From NCBI RefSeq assembly GCF_019431355.1, contig NZ_CP080269.1, positions 3,195,001 to 3,259,000 on the forward strand: 64,000 nucleotides of DNA, written 5' to 3'. The translations under genes and the position numbers were made by a program. The notes under the pieces are model-generated. The model ran no database searches. It saw nothing but the letters and a program-made list of their open reading frames with translations, and was not told where the DNA came from. Origin of the DNA: Paenibacillus sp. R14(2021) (GTDB lineage: Bacteria > Bacillota > Bacilli > Paenibacillales > Paenibacillaceae). The number at the start of each line of letters is the position of its first letter. Positions within the stretch are counted from its first letter, which is position 1. Shown piece after piece: positions 8,906 to 17,200 of the stretch.

Positions 8906-9883
8906 ATGAACGACAAACGCAATTGGCCGACTTGGCTGAAGGGTGCAGCCGGAACAGCCTTTATTCTGCCGCTGCTGCTGCTTCAGCTTGCACTGCCGGA
9001 ATCCGCTTCCGCAGAAGAAGCAGCACCCGCTGCCAATGCTGCCAATGCTGCCAATGCAGCCAAACTAAATTGGGTCCAAGGCGCAGGACAGAAGCTTGAG
9101 CTGGGTGACGGTCTCGCGGAGCTGACGCTGCCGAAGGAGCTCGTCTTCTTGAACAAAGCGGACACCATGACCTACGAGACGATCATCGGCGGCAAGCCGA
9201 ACGAGAACGAGATCGGCAGCGTCTTCCCTGTGGATGAAGCGCAGCAATGGGTTGTTTATATCGAATATGAGGAATCGGGCCACGTGGCAGACGACGAGAA
9301 AGATGCTATCGATGCGGATGCTCTCCTTGACAGCTACAAGATAGGAACGGAAGAAGCCAATAAAGATTTGGAGGACGCCAATAAGCTCTATGTGGACAGC
9401 TGGAGCGTGCCGCCCCATTATGACGAACAGCTTCACAGCCTGTCTTGGTCGCTTCTCGCGCATGATGCAGGAGGCAATAAGCTGATTAACCACAACGTCC
9501 GGATTCTAACGCGCGAAGGCGTCGTATCGGCCATTCTGGTATCGGACCCGGCGCATCTGGATGCCGACCGCGTGACGATGGAGAAGTCGGTCCTTCCTGC
9601 CTTCGCGCTGAAGAGCGGCAAACGATACGAGGACTATGACGCCTCGACAGACAAAACCTCCAAATACGGCCTGACCGCATTGATTCTCGGAGGCGGCGGC
9701 CTGCTCGTTGCCAAGAAGGTCGGCCTGCTCGCGGCCATTCTGCTCTTCGCCAAAAAATTCTGGATTATCGTGATTGCCGGAGGCGGCGCGCTGTGGAGGT
9801 TCTTACGCGGCAAAGCTGCCAAGAAGAAAGAAGCTGCAGCCCAAGCAGCTCAAGAGGAAACAACAACGGAGCATGTGAGTTAG
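8906..9883 (+). CDS. DUF2167 family membrane protein
   Basis: Secreted or membrane protein of unknown function. Seen: an N-terminal signal segment (about 13-36, ending ASAEE), a short NAANAANAA repeat (about 43-52), the DUF2167-like body (LNWVQGAGQKLELGDGLAEL onward, FLNKADT, YIEYEESGHV, LHSLSWSL), and two C-terminal membrane helices around 252-300 with a Lys/Ala-rich cytoplasmic tail. In the family the ending is two helices as here. ATG 8906 sits 10 bases after GGGGAGG; an ATG eight bases earlier hits a stop at once. Its stop codon overlaps that of the convergent AraC gene. Confidence 0.85.
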   Translation: MNDKRNWPTWLKGAAGTAFILPLLLLQLALPESASAEEAAPAANAANAANAAKLNWVQGAGQKLELGDGLAELTLPKELVFLNKADTMTYETIIGGKPNENEIGSVFPVDEAQQWVVYIEYEESGHVADDEKDAIDADALLDSYKIGTEEANKDLEDANKLYVDSWSVPPHYDEQLHSLSWSLLAHDAGGNKLINHNVRILTREGVVSAILVSDPAHLDADRVTMEKSVLPAFALKSGKRYEDYDASTDKTSKYGLTALILGGGGLLVAKKVGLLAAILLFAKKFWIIVIAGGGALWRFLRGKAAKKKEAAAQAAQEETTTEHVS

Positions 9884-10743
9884 TTCGTTTTCGTAAGCAC
9901 GGACACGCCATAGTAATGCTGATTCTTTCGCTTAGCCCGTTCCCTGTAAGCACCTGGCGTCAGCCCATAGCGCTTGGCGAACTGGCGGCTAAGGTAAGCC
10001 GCATCGCCCAAACCGCATTGGGCCGCGATTTGCGATAGCGGCAGCTCCGTACCCTCCAGCAGGCGGCTTGCTCTTCGCAAACGCAGCTCCCGCAGCAGCT
10101 GCATCGGCGTCAGCCGGAACTTCTCGGCGAAGACGCGATCCAAGTAATTCGGATTCATATGCACGAGGCCGGCCAGCTGTTCGCGTGAGATTTTCTCATT
10201 CAGATTAGAGCTCATATAGGTGATGAGTAATTGGAAGCGATCGTCGTTCTTCTCGCTCGGTAGCTTCCTTGGCTCTCTGCCGCCGTTGTCCCAGCTCTGA
10301 AGCAGCTGGGCGAGCAGCAGCTGACATAGACTCGATATTTCCATTTCACGAAACGGTCCGTCTTGGCGTTCCCAAGCGGCCAGCATCTGATCGAACGTTT
10401 GCATATACCTGCCGGGGTCTGCAATCGTCGTCACTTCGCTAACGGGGTATTTGCGGAACAGATCCACCTCGTGCGCATGGACAGCCTCCACGGCGAACCA
10501 GCGATGATTGCCCCCACGGCTAGCATACTCCGAGAAAGGCAGATGAGGGGCATGCAGCATCACTTGTCCCGCATGTGCGGCACTAGCCACGCTGCCTACA
10601 TGGGTCTCAACCTCTCCCTCGGTAATGTAACTCACCACCCAGTGCGGATAGACGATATCTTGGATATCCAAGGTATCGTAATACGCATGGCCCACCACCG
10701 ACGGCCTTATCCGCCACCCGTCCTCAACTGCCAGTCCAATCAT
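9880..10743 (-). CDS. AraC-family transcriptional regulator
   Basis: 287 residues. An N-terminal cupin-like sensing domain (about 10-130; YPHWVVSYITEGEVETHVG, GQVMLHAPHLPFSEY) is followed by two AraC HTH units (about 175-275; ISREQLAGLVHMNPNYLDRVF and PLSQIAAQCGLGDAAYLSRQF). It is the last gene of a minus-strand run PhyH - DUF1450 - AraC, with GAGAGGAG before its ATG and 19 bases after the DUF1450 stop. It probably controls this run in response to a small ligand. Its stop (9880-9882) overlaps the stop of the convergent DUF2167 gene (9881-9883), with no terminator between them. Confidence 0.88.
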   Translation of the reverse strand: MIGLAVEDGWRIRPSVVGHAYYDTLDIQDIVYPHWVVSYITEGEVETHVGSVASAAHAGQVMLHAPHLPFSEYASRGGNHRWFAVEAVHAHEVDLFRKYPVSEVTTIADPGRYMQTFDQMLAAWERQDGPFREMEISSLCQLLLAQLLQSWDNGGREPRKLPSEKNDDRFQLLITYMSSNLNEKISREQLAGLVHMNPNYLDRVFAEKFRLTPMQLLRELRLRRASRLLEGTELPLSQIAAQCGLGDAAYLSRQFAKRYGLTPGAYRERAKRKNQHYYGVSVLTKTN

Positions 10744-10762
10744 GTTGATACTCCTCTCGCTT

Positions 10763-11005
10763 TCAGCCCGCTGCGTCGTTTCTTTCCTGTCCCTCGCCGA
10801 GCAGAATTACCTTAAACGCCGCCAGATTATCCGAACCTTGCAGCCTCCCGTCGATCATCGCCTGCGGCTCTCGCCGGCAGCCAATGCAGAAGCTTACGCA
10901 GCGCTCCAGCTTCACGTCTTCGCCGCGGTCAGCCAGCGCCTGCAGCGTAACGCCGTATTGAAACTGCCGCACATTGTTCGCGCAGCAACGGACCACGCTA
11001 GGCAT
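10763..11005 (-). CDS. DUF1450-like small Cys-rich protein
   Basis: 80 residues. N-terminal CC pair (VVRCCANNVRQF), then CVSFCIGC near residues 38-45 followed by EPQAMIDGRL, resembling the CLSYCGVC...P.A.VNG pattern of DUF1450 (YuzB-like) proteins, which are small and probably thioredoxin-like. Function unknown. ATG 11005 overlaps the end of the dioxygenase gene by 8 bases, so the two are coupled. Placement with an oxygenase suggests an iron or redox link, but that is inference. Confidence 0.65.
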   Translation of the reverse strand: MPSVVRCCANNVRQFQYGVTLQALADRGEDVKLERCVSFCIGCRREPQAMIDGRLQGSDNLAAFKVILLGEGQERNDAAG

Positions 11006-11765
11006 GGAAGTGCTCGCCCTGTTCGACTTGCGCTTGCGTTACGAAGCCGTTGTACGCGCTTTGGCCGTTCTTGGCAATCAACGGGCCGCTCAAAAATTCC
11101 TTGCCGGTATCCGGGTTGAAGGCGCCTGTTACGGAATATTGAATGACATAGCCCTTGCGTGTCGTCTGGCTCCGATTCGGCGTACTGCGGTGAAAGAGTA
11201 AGGAATGAAAGACCACCATGCTGCCTTTCTTCAACTCGACCGGGATGCCGGGGTCCTCGCCCTGATAGCACACATAACCGATTTCCGAATACACATGCTC
11301 GACGAATCCTTGCTTATGGCTCTCCGGCTGAACCCAAATGCATCCGTTCGCGATCGTGGCATCTTCCAGCGCCAGCCAGCAGGTTACGTAATGCACGGGC
11401 TCGGTCGGTACATAGCCGTTGTCTTGATGCCAAGGGAAATCTCGGCTAGCCTCAGGGCGTTTGTACACGGACTGATCCCAATAAAGCCGCGTATTCGGTC
11501 CCAGAATCGCCGTCGTAATCGCCACAAACCGATCGTCCGCGATAAAACGCTGCAGATCAGGATGCTGATAATTCAAATGGCTCGTAAAATTAATCTGGTT
11601 AGCCTGGCTGATGAAGTCCCGTCCTTGCTCCAAGCGGCGCGAAGACGCTTCGTCCAGCGCGTCGATATGACAGCGAATGCCATCCATCTCCGCCTCGGAA
11701 AATAGGTGCTCCATAATGATATACCCTTGCTCATCGTACTGCTTCAACTGCTCTTGCGTCAGCAT
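10998..11765 (-). CDS. Phytanoyl-CoA dioxygenase (PhyH) family protein
   Basis: Non-heme Fe(II)/2-oxoglutarate oxygenase fold, 255 residues from the chosen start. The iron facial triad is visible: His and Asp in WHQDNGY (near residue 130), and the distal His in FHRSTPN (near 202), followed by RKGYVIQYS, whose Arg should bind 2-oxoglutarate. ATG 11765 (MLTQEQLKQYDEQGY, the usual PhyH beginning) follows AAGGGGAG; an in-frame start 132 bases upstream would add an unrelated tail. The substrate cannot be predicted; bacterial members hydroxylate varied small molecules. First gene of the run with DUF1450 and AraC. Confidence 0.87.
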   Translation of the reverse strand: MLTQEQLKQYDEQGYIIMEHLFSEAEMDGIRCHIDALDEASSRRLEQGRDFISQANQINFTSHLNYQHPDLQRFIADDRFVAITTAILGPNTRLYWDQSVYKRPEASRDFPWHQDNGYVPTEPVHYVTCWLALEDATIANGCIWVQPESHKQGFVEHVYSEIGYVCYQGEDPGIPVELKKGSMVVFHSLLFHRSTPNRSQTTRKGYVIQYSVTGAFNPDTGKEFLSGPLIAKNGQSAYNGFVTQAQVEQGEHFHA

Positions 11766-12099
11766 GCCGATCTCCCCTTCGCGTACAGCAGCCCGCGGCG
11801 CTTCCGATTGCATGAACACGACTTCGGAAGCGGAATTGCGGGGCTTGCCGAATATGATGCATGCTTTTATTCTCCATGATAACAGCCGTTCGCTCAATGG
11901 CGCAGTTCCGTCGGTTCATTGTACGATTTCCACTTTATTCGGACGCAGCGCGCTCTCACTAGTTTACCACCCTTTTCCTATCGGTGTTAGCATGCCGCGG
12001 CATGCAAGGACGCAAAAAACGCCAGCTCACCCCTGAGGGATGAACACCGGCGTCTTGTCGTTAAACTATACCTAGGAGGAGGAAGGAACCTCCCTCCGC
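11766..12099. other. Intergenic region upstream of the PhyH gene
   Basis: 334 bases between the PhyH start and the DoxX stop. Contains a perfect 16-base palindrome GCATGCCGCGGCATGC (11990-12005), of unknown role, and the DoxX terminator (12014-12053). No further gene is seen; the reading frame running into it from PhyH lacks conserved sequence. Confidence 0.5.
12014..12053 (-). terminator. Terminator of the DoxX gene
   Basis: On the minus strand ACGCCGGTGTTCA pairs with TGAGCTGGCGT around an 11-base loop and runs into TTTTT. It lies about 47 bases after the DoxX stop. Confidence 0.65.
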
Positions 12100-12453
12100 T
12101 TAGAAACGGCCAATTGCAATAAATACGCTGATCGCTAGCAGGACGATATTCATCACGACGGCGCCGTATTCTCCCTTTCTGCCGTGAACGCCGATCGCGA
12201 GCACCATAATGATAGCGATGCCTACGCCCGCGGCGCCAGTCAGCCATGGCAGCACGCCAAGTGCAGCCGGCAGAATGAATCCCACAGCAGCAAGCAGCTC
12301 GGCAATGCCGATGAAATGAACCAGCCCTTTGGAATATTCCTTCATCCATGGCATTTTAGCTTTCGACTTCTCATACTGAATCGTCTTCATAACCCCTGCA
12401 TTCAAAAACATTAATGCCAACAATGCTTGACCGATCCACAACGCGATATTCAT
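12100..12453 (-). CDS. DoxX-family membrane protein
   Basis: About 117 residues with four hydrophobic helices (WIGQALLALMFLNAGVMK, then GLVHFIGIAELLAAVGFILP, GAAGVGIAIIMVLAIGV, and AVVMNIVLLAISVFIAIG). This is the DoxX/DoxD-like pattern of small membrane proteins tied to thiol or quinone redox in other bacteria. ATG 12453 (MNIALW) has AAGGGAG upstream; an earlier in-frame start would prefix a non-conserved tail. Divergent from an HxlR regulator, a common pairing in Bacillales, suggesting control by electrophile or oxidant stress. Confidence 0.85.
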   Translation of the reverse strand: MNIALWIGQALLALMFLNAGVMKTIQYEKSKAKMPWMKEYSKGLVHFIGIAELLAAVGFILPAALGVLPWLTGAAGVGIAIIMVLAIGVHGRKGEYGAVVMNIVLLAISVFIAIGRF

Positions 12454-12535
12454 TTTGACCAGCTCCCTTGTGTATTGTATGTCTTTAGGCGTATAATACG
12501 CTCTAGAAGCCATCTTCGGAAGTAGGCACATTAAT

Positions 12536-12559
12536 GTATCTTAGTATCATTTTAGATAC
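12536..12559. promoter_or_regulatory. Candidate HxlR operator
   Basis: GTATCTTA (12536) and TTAGATAC (12552) form an inverted repeat around GTATCATT, which itself repeats the GTATC half-site. It sits immediately before the ribosome site of the hxlR-type gene and about 83 bases upstream of the divergent DoxX start. HxlR-type regulators bind such short inverted repeats; the link here is inferred. Confidence 0.5.
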
Positions 12560-12577
12560 CATAGAGGAGGACTGGAT

Positions 12578-12922
12578 ATGGTCGAATGTAAAGCAGAAGC
12601 GGCACTTGATATCCTTATCGGAAAATGGAAGCCTATCATTCTTTACCATCTAGGCACCGGAGGTACGCTTCGGTTCAGCGAGCTGCAGAAGGCCATCCCA
12701 GACATCACCAAGAAAATGCTCACCGCGCAGCTACGAGAGCTGGAATACCACGACATCGTCCATCGTGAAATCTATATGCAGATCCCGCCCAAGGTAGAAT
12801 ACTCCATTACCGAATACGGTCAGACCATCTTCCCCATTGTCGAAATGATGAACGATTGGGGCCATAAGCACATCCTACATTTAGAGGAAAAATATGGTGC
12901 AGGAGAAGCAGCGGCTAAATAA
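12578..12922 (+). CDS. HxlR/MarR-like transcriptional regulator
   Basis: 114 residues, one winged helix-turn-helix of HxlR type: the family beginning with Cys4 (MVECKAEAALDILIGKWKPI), LRFSELQKAIPDITKKML as recognition unit, and the wing REIYMQIPPKVEYSITEYG. The conserved N-terminal Cys is the usual redox- or electrophile-sensing residue in this family. GAGGAGG precedes the ATG. It probably represses itself and the divergent DoxX gene. Confidence 0.9.
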   Translation: MVECKAEAALDILIGKWKPIILYHLGTGGTLRFSELQKAIPDITKKMLTAQLRELEYHDIVHREIYMQIPPKVEYSITEYGQTIFPIVEMMNDWGHKHILHLEEKYGAGEAAAK

Positions 12923-12936
12923 GCCGCTGCTCTTTG
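12908..12936 (+). terminator. Terminator overlapping the HxlR-type stop codon
   Basis: GCAGCGGCT-aaata-AGCCGCTGC followed by TCTTTG. The TAA stop lies in the loop. Confidence 0.65.
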
Positions 12937-13081
12937 TTCGTTCTAGGAGAACATTCGACCTTTTACCTTCGCCTCCTTAGGCAATTGTTCATAATTATGG
13001 TAACGATATAGGTCCAAAGTTAGATGCTCATTTCTTCCTCCCCTTATATAATCATGAGCAGCAGGATACTGTCGAAACTTG

Positions 13082-13098
13082 TAAAACAAACGGTTTTA
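13082..13098. promoter_or_regulatory. Inverted repeat TAAAAC-N5-GTTTTA
   Basis: Perfect 6-base arms upstream of the alginate lyase gene. It covers the first in-frame ATG (13098), which has no ribosome site. This supports the later start at 13191 and suggests a repressor site near the promoter. The regulator is unknown. Confidence 0.35.
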
Positions 13099-13190
13099 TG
13101 ATCTCCTCTTTCACTCAAACGCGATTAGTCGCAGGCATTTCTATCCTGCTCATCCTTCCTTACCTATACTTTTCCTCGGGGGCTCCAAGA

Positions 13191-14843
13191 ATGAAATCAT
13201 CTTTATTCAGAAAGATAACGATTGCAACAATTGCTTCACTCCTCTTTATCCCGATTTCGATGATCGGAGAAGCATTCGCTTATCCCCATCCGGGCGGTTT
13301 GTATTCACAAGCCTTAATCGATTCCATTAAATCAAATGTAAAAGCTAATTTATCCCCATGGAAACCTGCCTATGACAGTCTTGTAGCCAAAGCAAAATGG
13401 CTGCAGACTGAAGTTCCAAGCGCCGTACAAACCTTCTATGTTCCCGCCTACTACTCAGGTCCTGCCGCCCATATAGCTGCATCCGCCCTATTACAAGATG
13501 ACGTGAAGGCCGCTTATGTCTCTGCTGCTGCCTATGCGCTTACCGGAACGAATTCTTTTGCCGACAAGGCGATTGAAATCATGAACAATTGGGCTCGAGT
13601 CAATACTGGCGTGGGCGGCGACGACAGCTCGCTTGTTATGTCTTATGCAGGAGTTGCGTTTATCCAATCGGCTGAACTCTTACAAAACTACTCCGGTTGG
13701 AATGCGTCAGACAAGGCTCAATTTAAAAGCTGGGTATCCGATGTGTTTCTGGACAAAGTGGCCAACGCGAATAAAATGCGTACAAACAATTGGGGTATGT
13801 GGGGCGTGCTGGGTTCGATTTCGGCTTATCACTACTTGGACGACCCTGCCCATGTTCGGAGCGAAATCGATCTCATCAAAGCGAAAATCGACGCTCAAAT
13901 TGCATCGAATGGTGCGATTACCGAGGAAGTCAAACGCGGCGCCAGCGGATTGCAGTATACGTACTTCTATCTGGCTCCATTGACGGCAGCTGCCCAAGTT
14001 GCACTGGATTCGGAAGGCGTGGATCTCTTTAACTGGGTTTCTCCGCAAGGGAAGACAATTAAGAGTGCGCTGGATTACCTCCTTTACTACATGCAGCATC
14101 CATCTTCGTGGCCCTACGCTGCGAATCCAGAACTTCCATCGGCATCCGATCCTTGGCCGAGCAATTTATTCGAAGCGATGGCAAATTATTATCCTGATCC
14201 GGCCTATGAAGCCTTTGCTGCTTCCAAACGTCCACTAATGCAAACAGGTCATCACTACGCATGGACGTTTCCAACCGTAATGAAAAGCACACGTACGCTG
14301 GTTAGCGAAACCTTTGATAATATGCCGACGGGAACTCCGCCCGTAGGTTGGACCGTTACGAATTCGACCGATTCAAGTGCATCCATCGTTAATGTGTCCC
14401 AGGATAAGCTGCTAAGTTTGAAGATCACGGATACCAATGCAAATGGCGCCTCGCTGGTACAAAAAAACTTTACCGCTCAGTCGGGTACCGTTACCGCGCA
14501 ATGGAGCGTAATGGAGCAGGCCCTGTTTCCTTACGCAAAATTCGGATTAAAGAGCGGCACGAACTTCGCTATTGAACTGTACACCGCCGGACCGAATCTA
14601 GCTTATCGCTTGAATAACGGCAACTATATCAATGTCCAGAGTTTCAAACCAAATACCTGGTATACGATCAAAGTCACAGCAAATATACTCACCAATTCCT
14701 ATGACATCTACGTAGACGGCATACTGAAAGCAAGCAACGTCGTCTTTACGAATCCTGCTTCCACAATTAACGGCATTGCCTTCTACGGAGGCTGGGGGCC
14801 GACAGGAACCGTGTTCATCGATGATGTAGGTGTCATTAAATAA
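13191..14843 (+). CDS. Secreted alginate-lyase-family protein with C-terminal beta-sandwich
   Basis: Predicted secreted polysaccharide lyase of about 550 residues. A signal peptide (MKSSLFRKI... to about residue 31, AFA|YPHP) is followed by an all-alpha toroid domain (about 35-360) with YYSGPAAHIAASAL, TNNWGMWG and GLQYTYFYLAPL. These match the alginate lyase (PF05426-like) layout, where Asn, His and Tyr act in catalysis. The classical NNHxYW box reads NNWGMW here, so the substrate may be another uronic-acid polymer. Residues about 365-550 form a lectin-like beta-sandwich (FDNMPTGTPPVGWTV to FIDDVGVIK), probably for carbohydrate binding. The start MKSS is chosen for its clean signal peptide; the ribosome site (CGGGGGC) is weak. 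Lower GC than its neighbours. Confidence 0.8.
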   Translation: MKSSLFRKITIATIASLLFIPISMIGEAFAYPHPGGLYSQALIDSIKSNVKANLSPWKPAYDSLVAKAKWLQTEVPSAVQTFYVPAYYSGPAAHIAASALLQDDVKAAYVSAAAYALTGTNSFADKAIEIMNNWARVNTGVGGDDSSLVMSYAGVAFIQSAELLQNYSGWNASDKAQFKSWVSDVFLDKVANANKMRTNNWGMWGVLGSISAYHYLDDPAHVRSEIDLIKAKIDAQIASNGAITEEVKRGASGLQYTYFYLAPLTAAAQVALDSEGVDLFNWVSPQGKTIKSALDYLLYYMQHPSSWPYAANPELPSASDPWPSNLFEAMANYYPDPAYEAFAASKRPLMQTGHHYAWTFPTVMKSTRTLVSETFDNMPTGTPPVGWTVTNSTDSSASIVNVSQDKLLSLKITDTNANGASLVQKNFTAQSGTVTAQWSVMEQALFPYAKFGLKSGTNFAIELYTAGPNLAYRLNNGNYINVQSFKPNTWYTIKVTANILTNSYDIYVDGILKASNVVFTNPASTINGIAFYGGWGPTGTVFIDDVGVIK

Positions 14844-14895
14844 TACCAGTAAGGTTCCCGGCAATCCTGCCGCAGAACTTTTTTTGTTCATGCAA

Positions 14896-14952
14896 AACAA
14901 ACCCCGTATGCATGGTTCAGCCACAGCTAAACGATGCATACGGGGTTTGTTG
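14896..14952. terminator. Bidirectional terminator
   Basis: 18-base arms AACAAACCCCGTATGCAT / ATGCATACGGGGTTTGTT, perfect complements, between the convergent lyase and GNAT genes. A run of Ts or As flanks each side, so it can end both transcripts. Confidence 0.8.
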
Positions 14953-14985
14953 CTTCACGCCTTCCTATACGGCAGGTGCTGCAGC

Positions 14986-15411
14986 CTATTCCTCGTCTTC
15001 CGCGTAATATGTACACCTGAATCGCTCCGTGCCGGGATACAGCTCACCGAGGCTCTCCACCGTGAAACGGCTGCTTCGATAGAAGTCGACGGCTTCCTCG
15101 TCCGTCTCCGCAATAAGTACATCCGGCTTCTCCAGCTCCAACAGCTCCAGAATCAAGCCTCTGCCGAAGCCCTTGTATCGTTCTGTCGGCGCCACTGCAA
15201 TATGGTCGATCTCGATCGTGCCGCCGTCCACGGCGTGATAGCCGATCAAGCCGACTACTTCGCCCTCGGATTCATAGCCGAACAGCCTGTGGGTATCCTG
15301 TGCATATAACGTGATGGCCTGCTTCAGCCGCTCCGGATCTGGAAAGACCGACCATCCGAGCAGCTCCTGAATATCGGCTTCGTTCAGCCGGGACCGTATA
15401 TCGATGAACAT
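14986..15411 (-). CDS. GNAT-family N-acetyltransferase
   Basis: About 141 residues with the acetyl-CoA-binding signature: IEIDHIAVAPTERYKGFGRGLI (V-x-P-x-x-x-x-x-G-x-G pattern) and the closing EEAVDFYRSSRFTVESLGE. ATG 15411 (MFIDIRSRLNEADI) follows AAAGGCGG; the upstream extension of 49 residues is not conserved in character. The acetyl acceptor cannot be predicted. Single gene between terminators. Confidence 0.85.
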   Translation of the reverse strand: MFIDIRSRLNEADIQELLGWSVFPDPERLKQAITLYAQDTHRLFGYESEGEVVGLIGYHAVDGGTIEIDHIAVAPTERYKGFGRGLILELLELEKPDVLIAETDEEAVDFYRSSRFTVESLGELYPGTERFRCTYYAEDEE

Positions 15412-15521
15412 CGTTATGTACCGCCTTTGCTTGTTTTCGTTGCGATTTATTATACCACAAGCAGAAGCCTTCGGACTGCACGCAGCGATATCAAAACCCT
15501 CGGACCGTTGCATATGAGTTA

Positions 15522-15620
15522 GTGCTCCGCAACGACTTCGCGTATCCCCTGCTCCCACGTCATCGTATAGGTGAAATTGAGATCGTGACGTGCCGCAGCG
15601 TGGTCAATACGCAATTCCGA
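15522..15620 (-). pseudogene. Remnant of an epimerase/dehydratase C-terminus
   Basis: On the minus strand, overlapping the last bases of the next gene in another frame, a stretch reads ELRIDHAAARHDLNFTY then TMTWEQGIREVVAEH and a stop. This resembles the ending of extended-SDR epimerases (R-D-x-x-x-A-R-x-x-L-x-F ... EGIRE). No matching N-terminal part is present. It is either the trace of a lost gene or the result of a frameshift at the end of the preceding NAD(P)-binding gene. Confidence 0.4.
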
Positions 15621-16224
15621 CGCGCGCACGCACATACGTATCCTCATACAGCTGCATATAGGCGAATGCGGCCGTATCCGGCACCGATATTTGCCTCCCA
15701 TCCATCGGGAGCATATTCCGCTCGACCCGGTATTGCCCCGTCTGCTCGCCATCCGGCAAATACGTGGGGCATACGATGGTCCAATCCAGATCGGACTGCA
15801 GCAGCTCCAAGTAAAACCGATGATGCTCCTGCGCCGCGCGCGTTAACGTCCGGCGGGATTCGTTTGATTGGTAGCGAAGAAGCCCCGGCTCCGTGCGGCT
15901 GTCCAGAATGCCGGCCGTCCCGATGGTTAGGATGCGCTTAATGCCGTTCAGCTGCATCGCTTGAACAAGAAGCGGCCCGCAGTCGGACAGCACTTGGCCG
16001 CCGTCCGTGCTTAGCGCGCTCAACACGGCGTCAGCGCCTTTAGAAGCTTGAATCAAGTCCTCCAGATTCGTTGCATCGCCTTGAACGACCTGAATATTCG
16101 CATGCGTCAGGGGCATGCGGCTTGGATCTCTGACGAGCGCCGTCACCTCATGCCCATCCATCGCCGCCAGACTAAGCCAATGCCTGCCAATGCGCCCCGT
16201 GGCGCCTAGAATCAATAATTTCAT
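15604..16224 (-). CDS. NAD(P)-binding oxidoreductase (atypical SDR)
   Basis: 206 residues, Rossmann fold. The nucleotide site GATGRIGRH is at residues 7-15, followed by VTALVRDPSRMP, VVQGDATN and GADAVLSALS, as in the NAD(P)H-binding (PF13460) family related to biliverdin reductase B and NmrA-like proteins. LDWTIVCPTYLPDGEQTGQY is the conserved C-terminal half. The ending RVGIAY is natural for the family, which argues that the epimerase-like tail downstream belongs to something else. Substrate unknown. Confidence 0.82.
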   Translation of the reverse strand: MKLLILGATGRIGRHWLSLAAMDGHEVTALVRDPSRMPLTHANIQVVQGDATNLEDLIQASKGADAVLSALSTDGGQVLSDCGPLLVQAMQLNGIKRILTIGTAGILDSRTEPGLLRYQSNESRRTLTRAAQEHHRFYLELLQSDLDWTIVCPTYLPDGEQTGQYRVERNMLPMDGRQISVPDTAAFAYMQLYEDTYVRARVGIAY

Positions 16225-16274
16225 CGTAAGTCCTGCTTTCTCGTCGAGCCTATAGCTCGGTATATCTATTTATC

Positions 16275-16997
16275 TTACCACGCCAGCGGCTGACCCAAAT
16301 AATCCATGTAGACCGGTTTATCCGTCCTCGGCGCCGCCGCGGCTTCTCCGATCCGCTCCATAATATGACCTGCGGACTCATCGGCCGTCAGATGCGCGGC
16401 CGTATTCAGCTCGCCGTGCATGTACGACTGGACCCAGCCCGGGTGAAGGAGCAGCACTTGGCCTCCGGCACCTTTCACGCCCTCGTGAATGAGCGCGCCC
16501 TGCATATTGAGCGCGGCCTTCGACATGCAGTACCCGAACCAGCTGCTTCGCGCGTTTGCCCCTATGCTCCCCGCTTCGGACGAAATATAGACGAACATTT
16601 TCTCATCGCTGCGGAGCACAAGCGGTGCCAGCGCGTTCGTCACGCGAAGCGGACCGAGCGTGTTGACGTTGAACACCTGCTGCATCTCGGCAAAAGGCAG
16701 CGGCTGCAGGATCGTCGATTCGCAATCGCCTAGAATGCCGGCATTGTTGATCAGCACGTCCACCGACTCCGTCATGGCCGCGATCCGCTCGGCTGCCAAC
16801 GCCACGTTCCCGTCGCTGGAAACGTCCAGTTCGACGAGCATCAGCTGCTCCCCAAACGAGGCCGCCAGCTCATCAAGCTGCGACAGGCCCTCCATAAATT
16901 TACCCGCAATGACATGATACCCCCGCTGCAAAAGTCCTTTGACCAGCGACAGTCCCAATCCTCGGTCCGCGCCGGTTACAATCGCATATCGTTTCAT
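16275..16997 (-). CDS. Short-chain dehydrogenase/reductase
   Basis: Classical SDR of about 240 residues: cofactor site TGADRGLG, NNAG near residue 83, catalytic Ser in YISSEAGS and the YxxxK pair in YCMSKAALN, then HPGWVQS. ATG 16997 (MKRYAIVTG) is preferred: GGAGGGAG lies about 12 bases upstream, whereas nearer upstream starts sit on or before this site. The substrate is not predictable. It lies 59 bases upstream of the NAD(P)-binding gene on the same strand, so the two may be cotranscribed. Confidence 0.88.
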   Translation of the reverse strand: MKRYAIVTGADRGLGLSLVKGLLQRGYHVIAGKFMEGLSQLDELAASFGEQLMLVELDVSSDGNVALAAERIAAMTESVDVLINNAGILGDCESTILQPLPFAEMQQVFNVNTLGPLRVTNALAPLVLRSDEKMFVYISSEAGSIGANARSSWFGYCMSKAALNMQGALIHEGVKGAGGQVLLLHPGWVQSYMHGELNTAAHLTADESAGHIMERIGEAAAAPRTDKPVYMDYLGQPLAW

Positions 16998-17144
16998 GAA
17001 GCGTCCCATCTCCCTCCGCAATCTGATGCGTCACGGTTACATTGTAACGCTGGTCATGGAAGAACGACAGCGCCGCTCCCAAGTTATACGCCTTCCTTTC
17101 TGCCGCCACATCTCTCCTACATGGCGTAGAACGCTTAGAAACAC

Positions 17145-17174
17145 CAAAGAAGAGGCAGCGATTTACGCTGCCTC
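17145..17174 (-). terminator. Terminator of the monooxygenase/ABC operon
   Basis: GAGGCAGCG-taaat-CGCTGCCTC followed on the minus strand by TTCTTTGG, 27 bases after the last permease stop. Confidence 0.7.
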
Positions 17175-17200
17175 CTCCATACGATATGATGCTCAATTAG

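Noticed and set aside
14896-14952. Mobile-element end or small non-coding RNA
   Set aside because: Single long stem between convergent genes with flanking A/T runs; a bidirectional terminator explains it, and no transposase or partner repeat exists.
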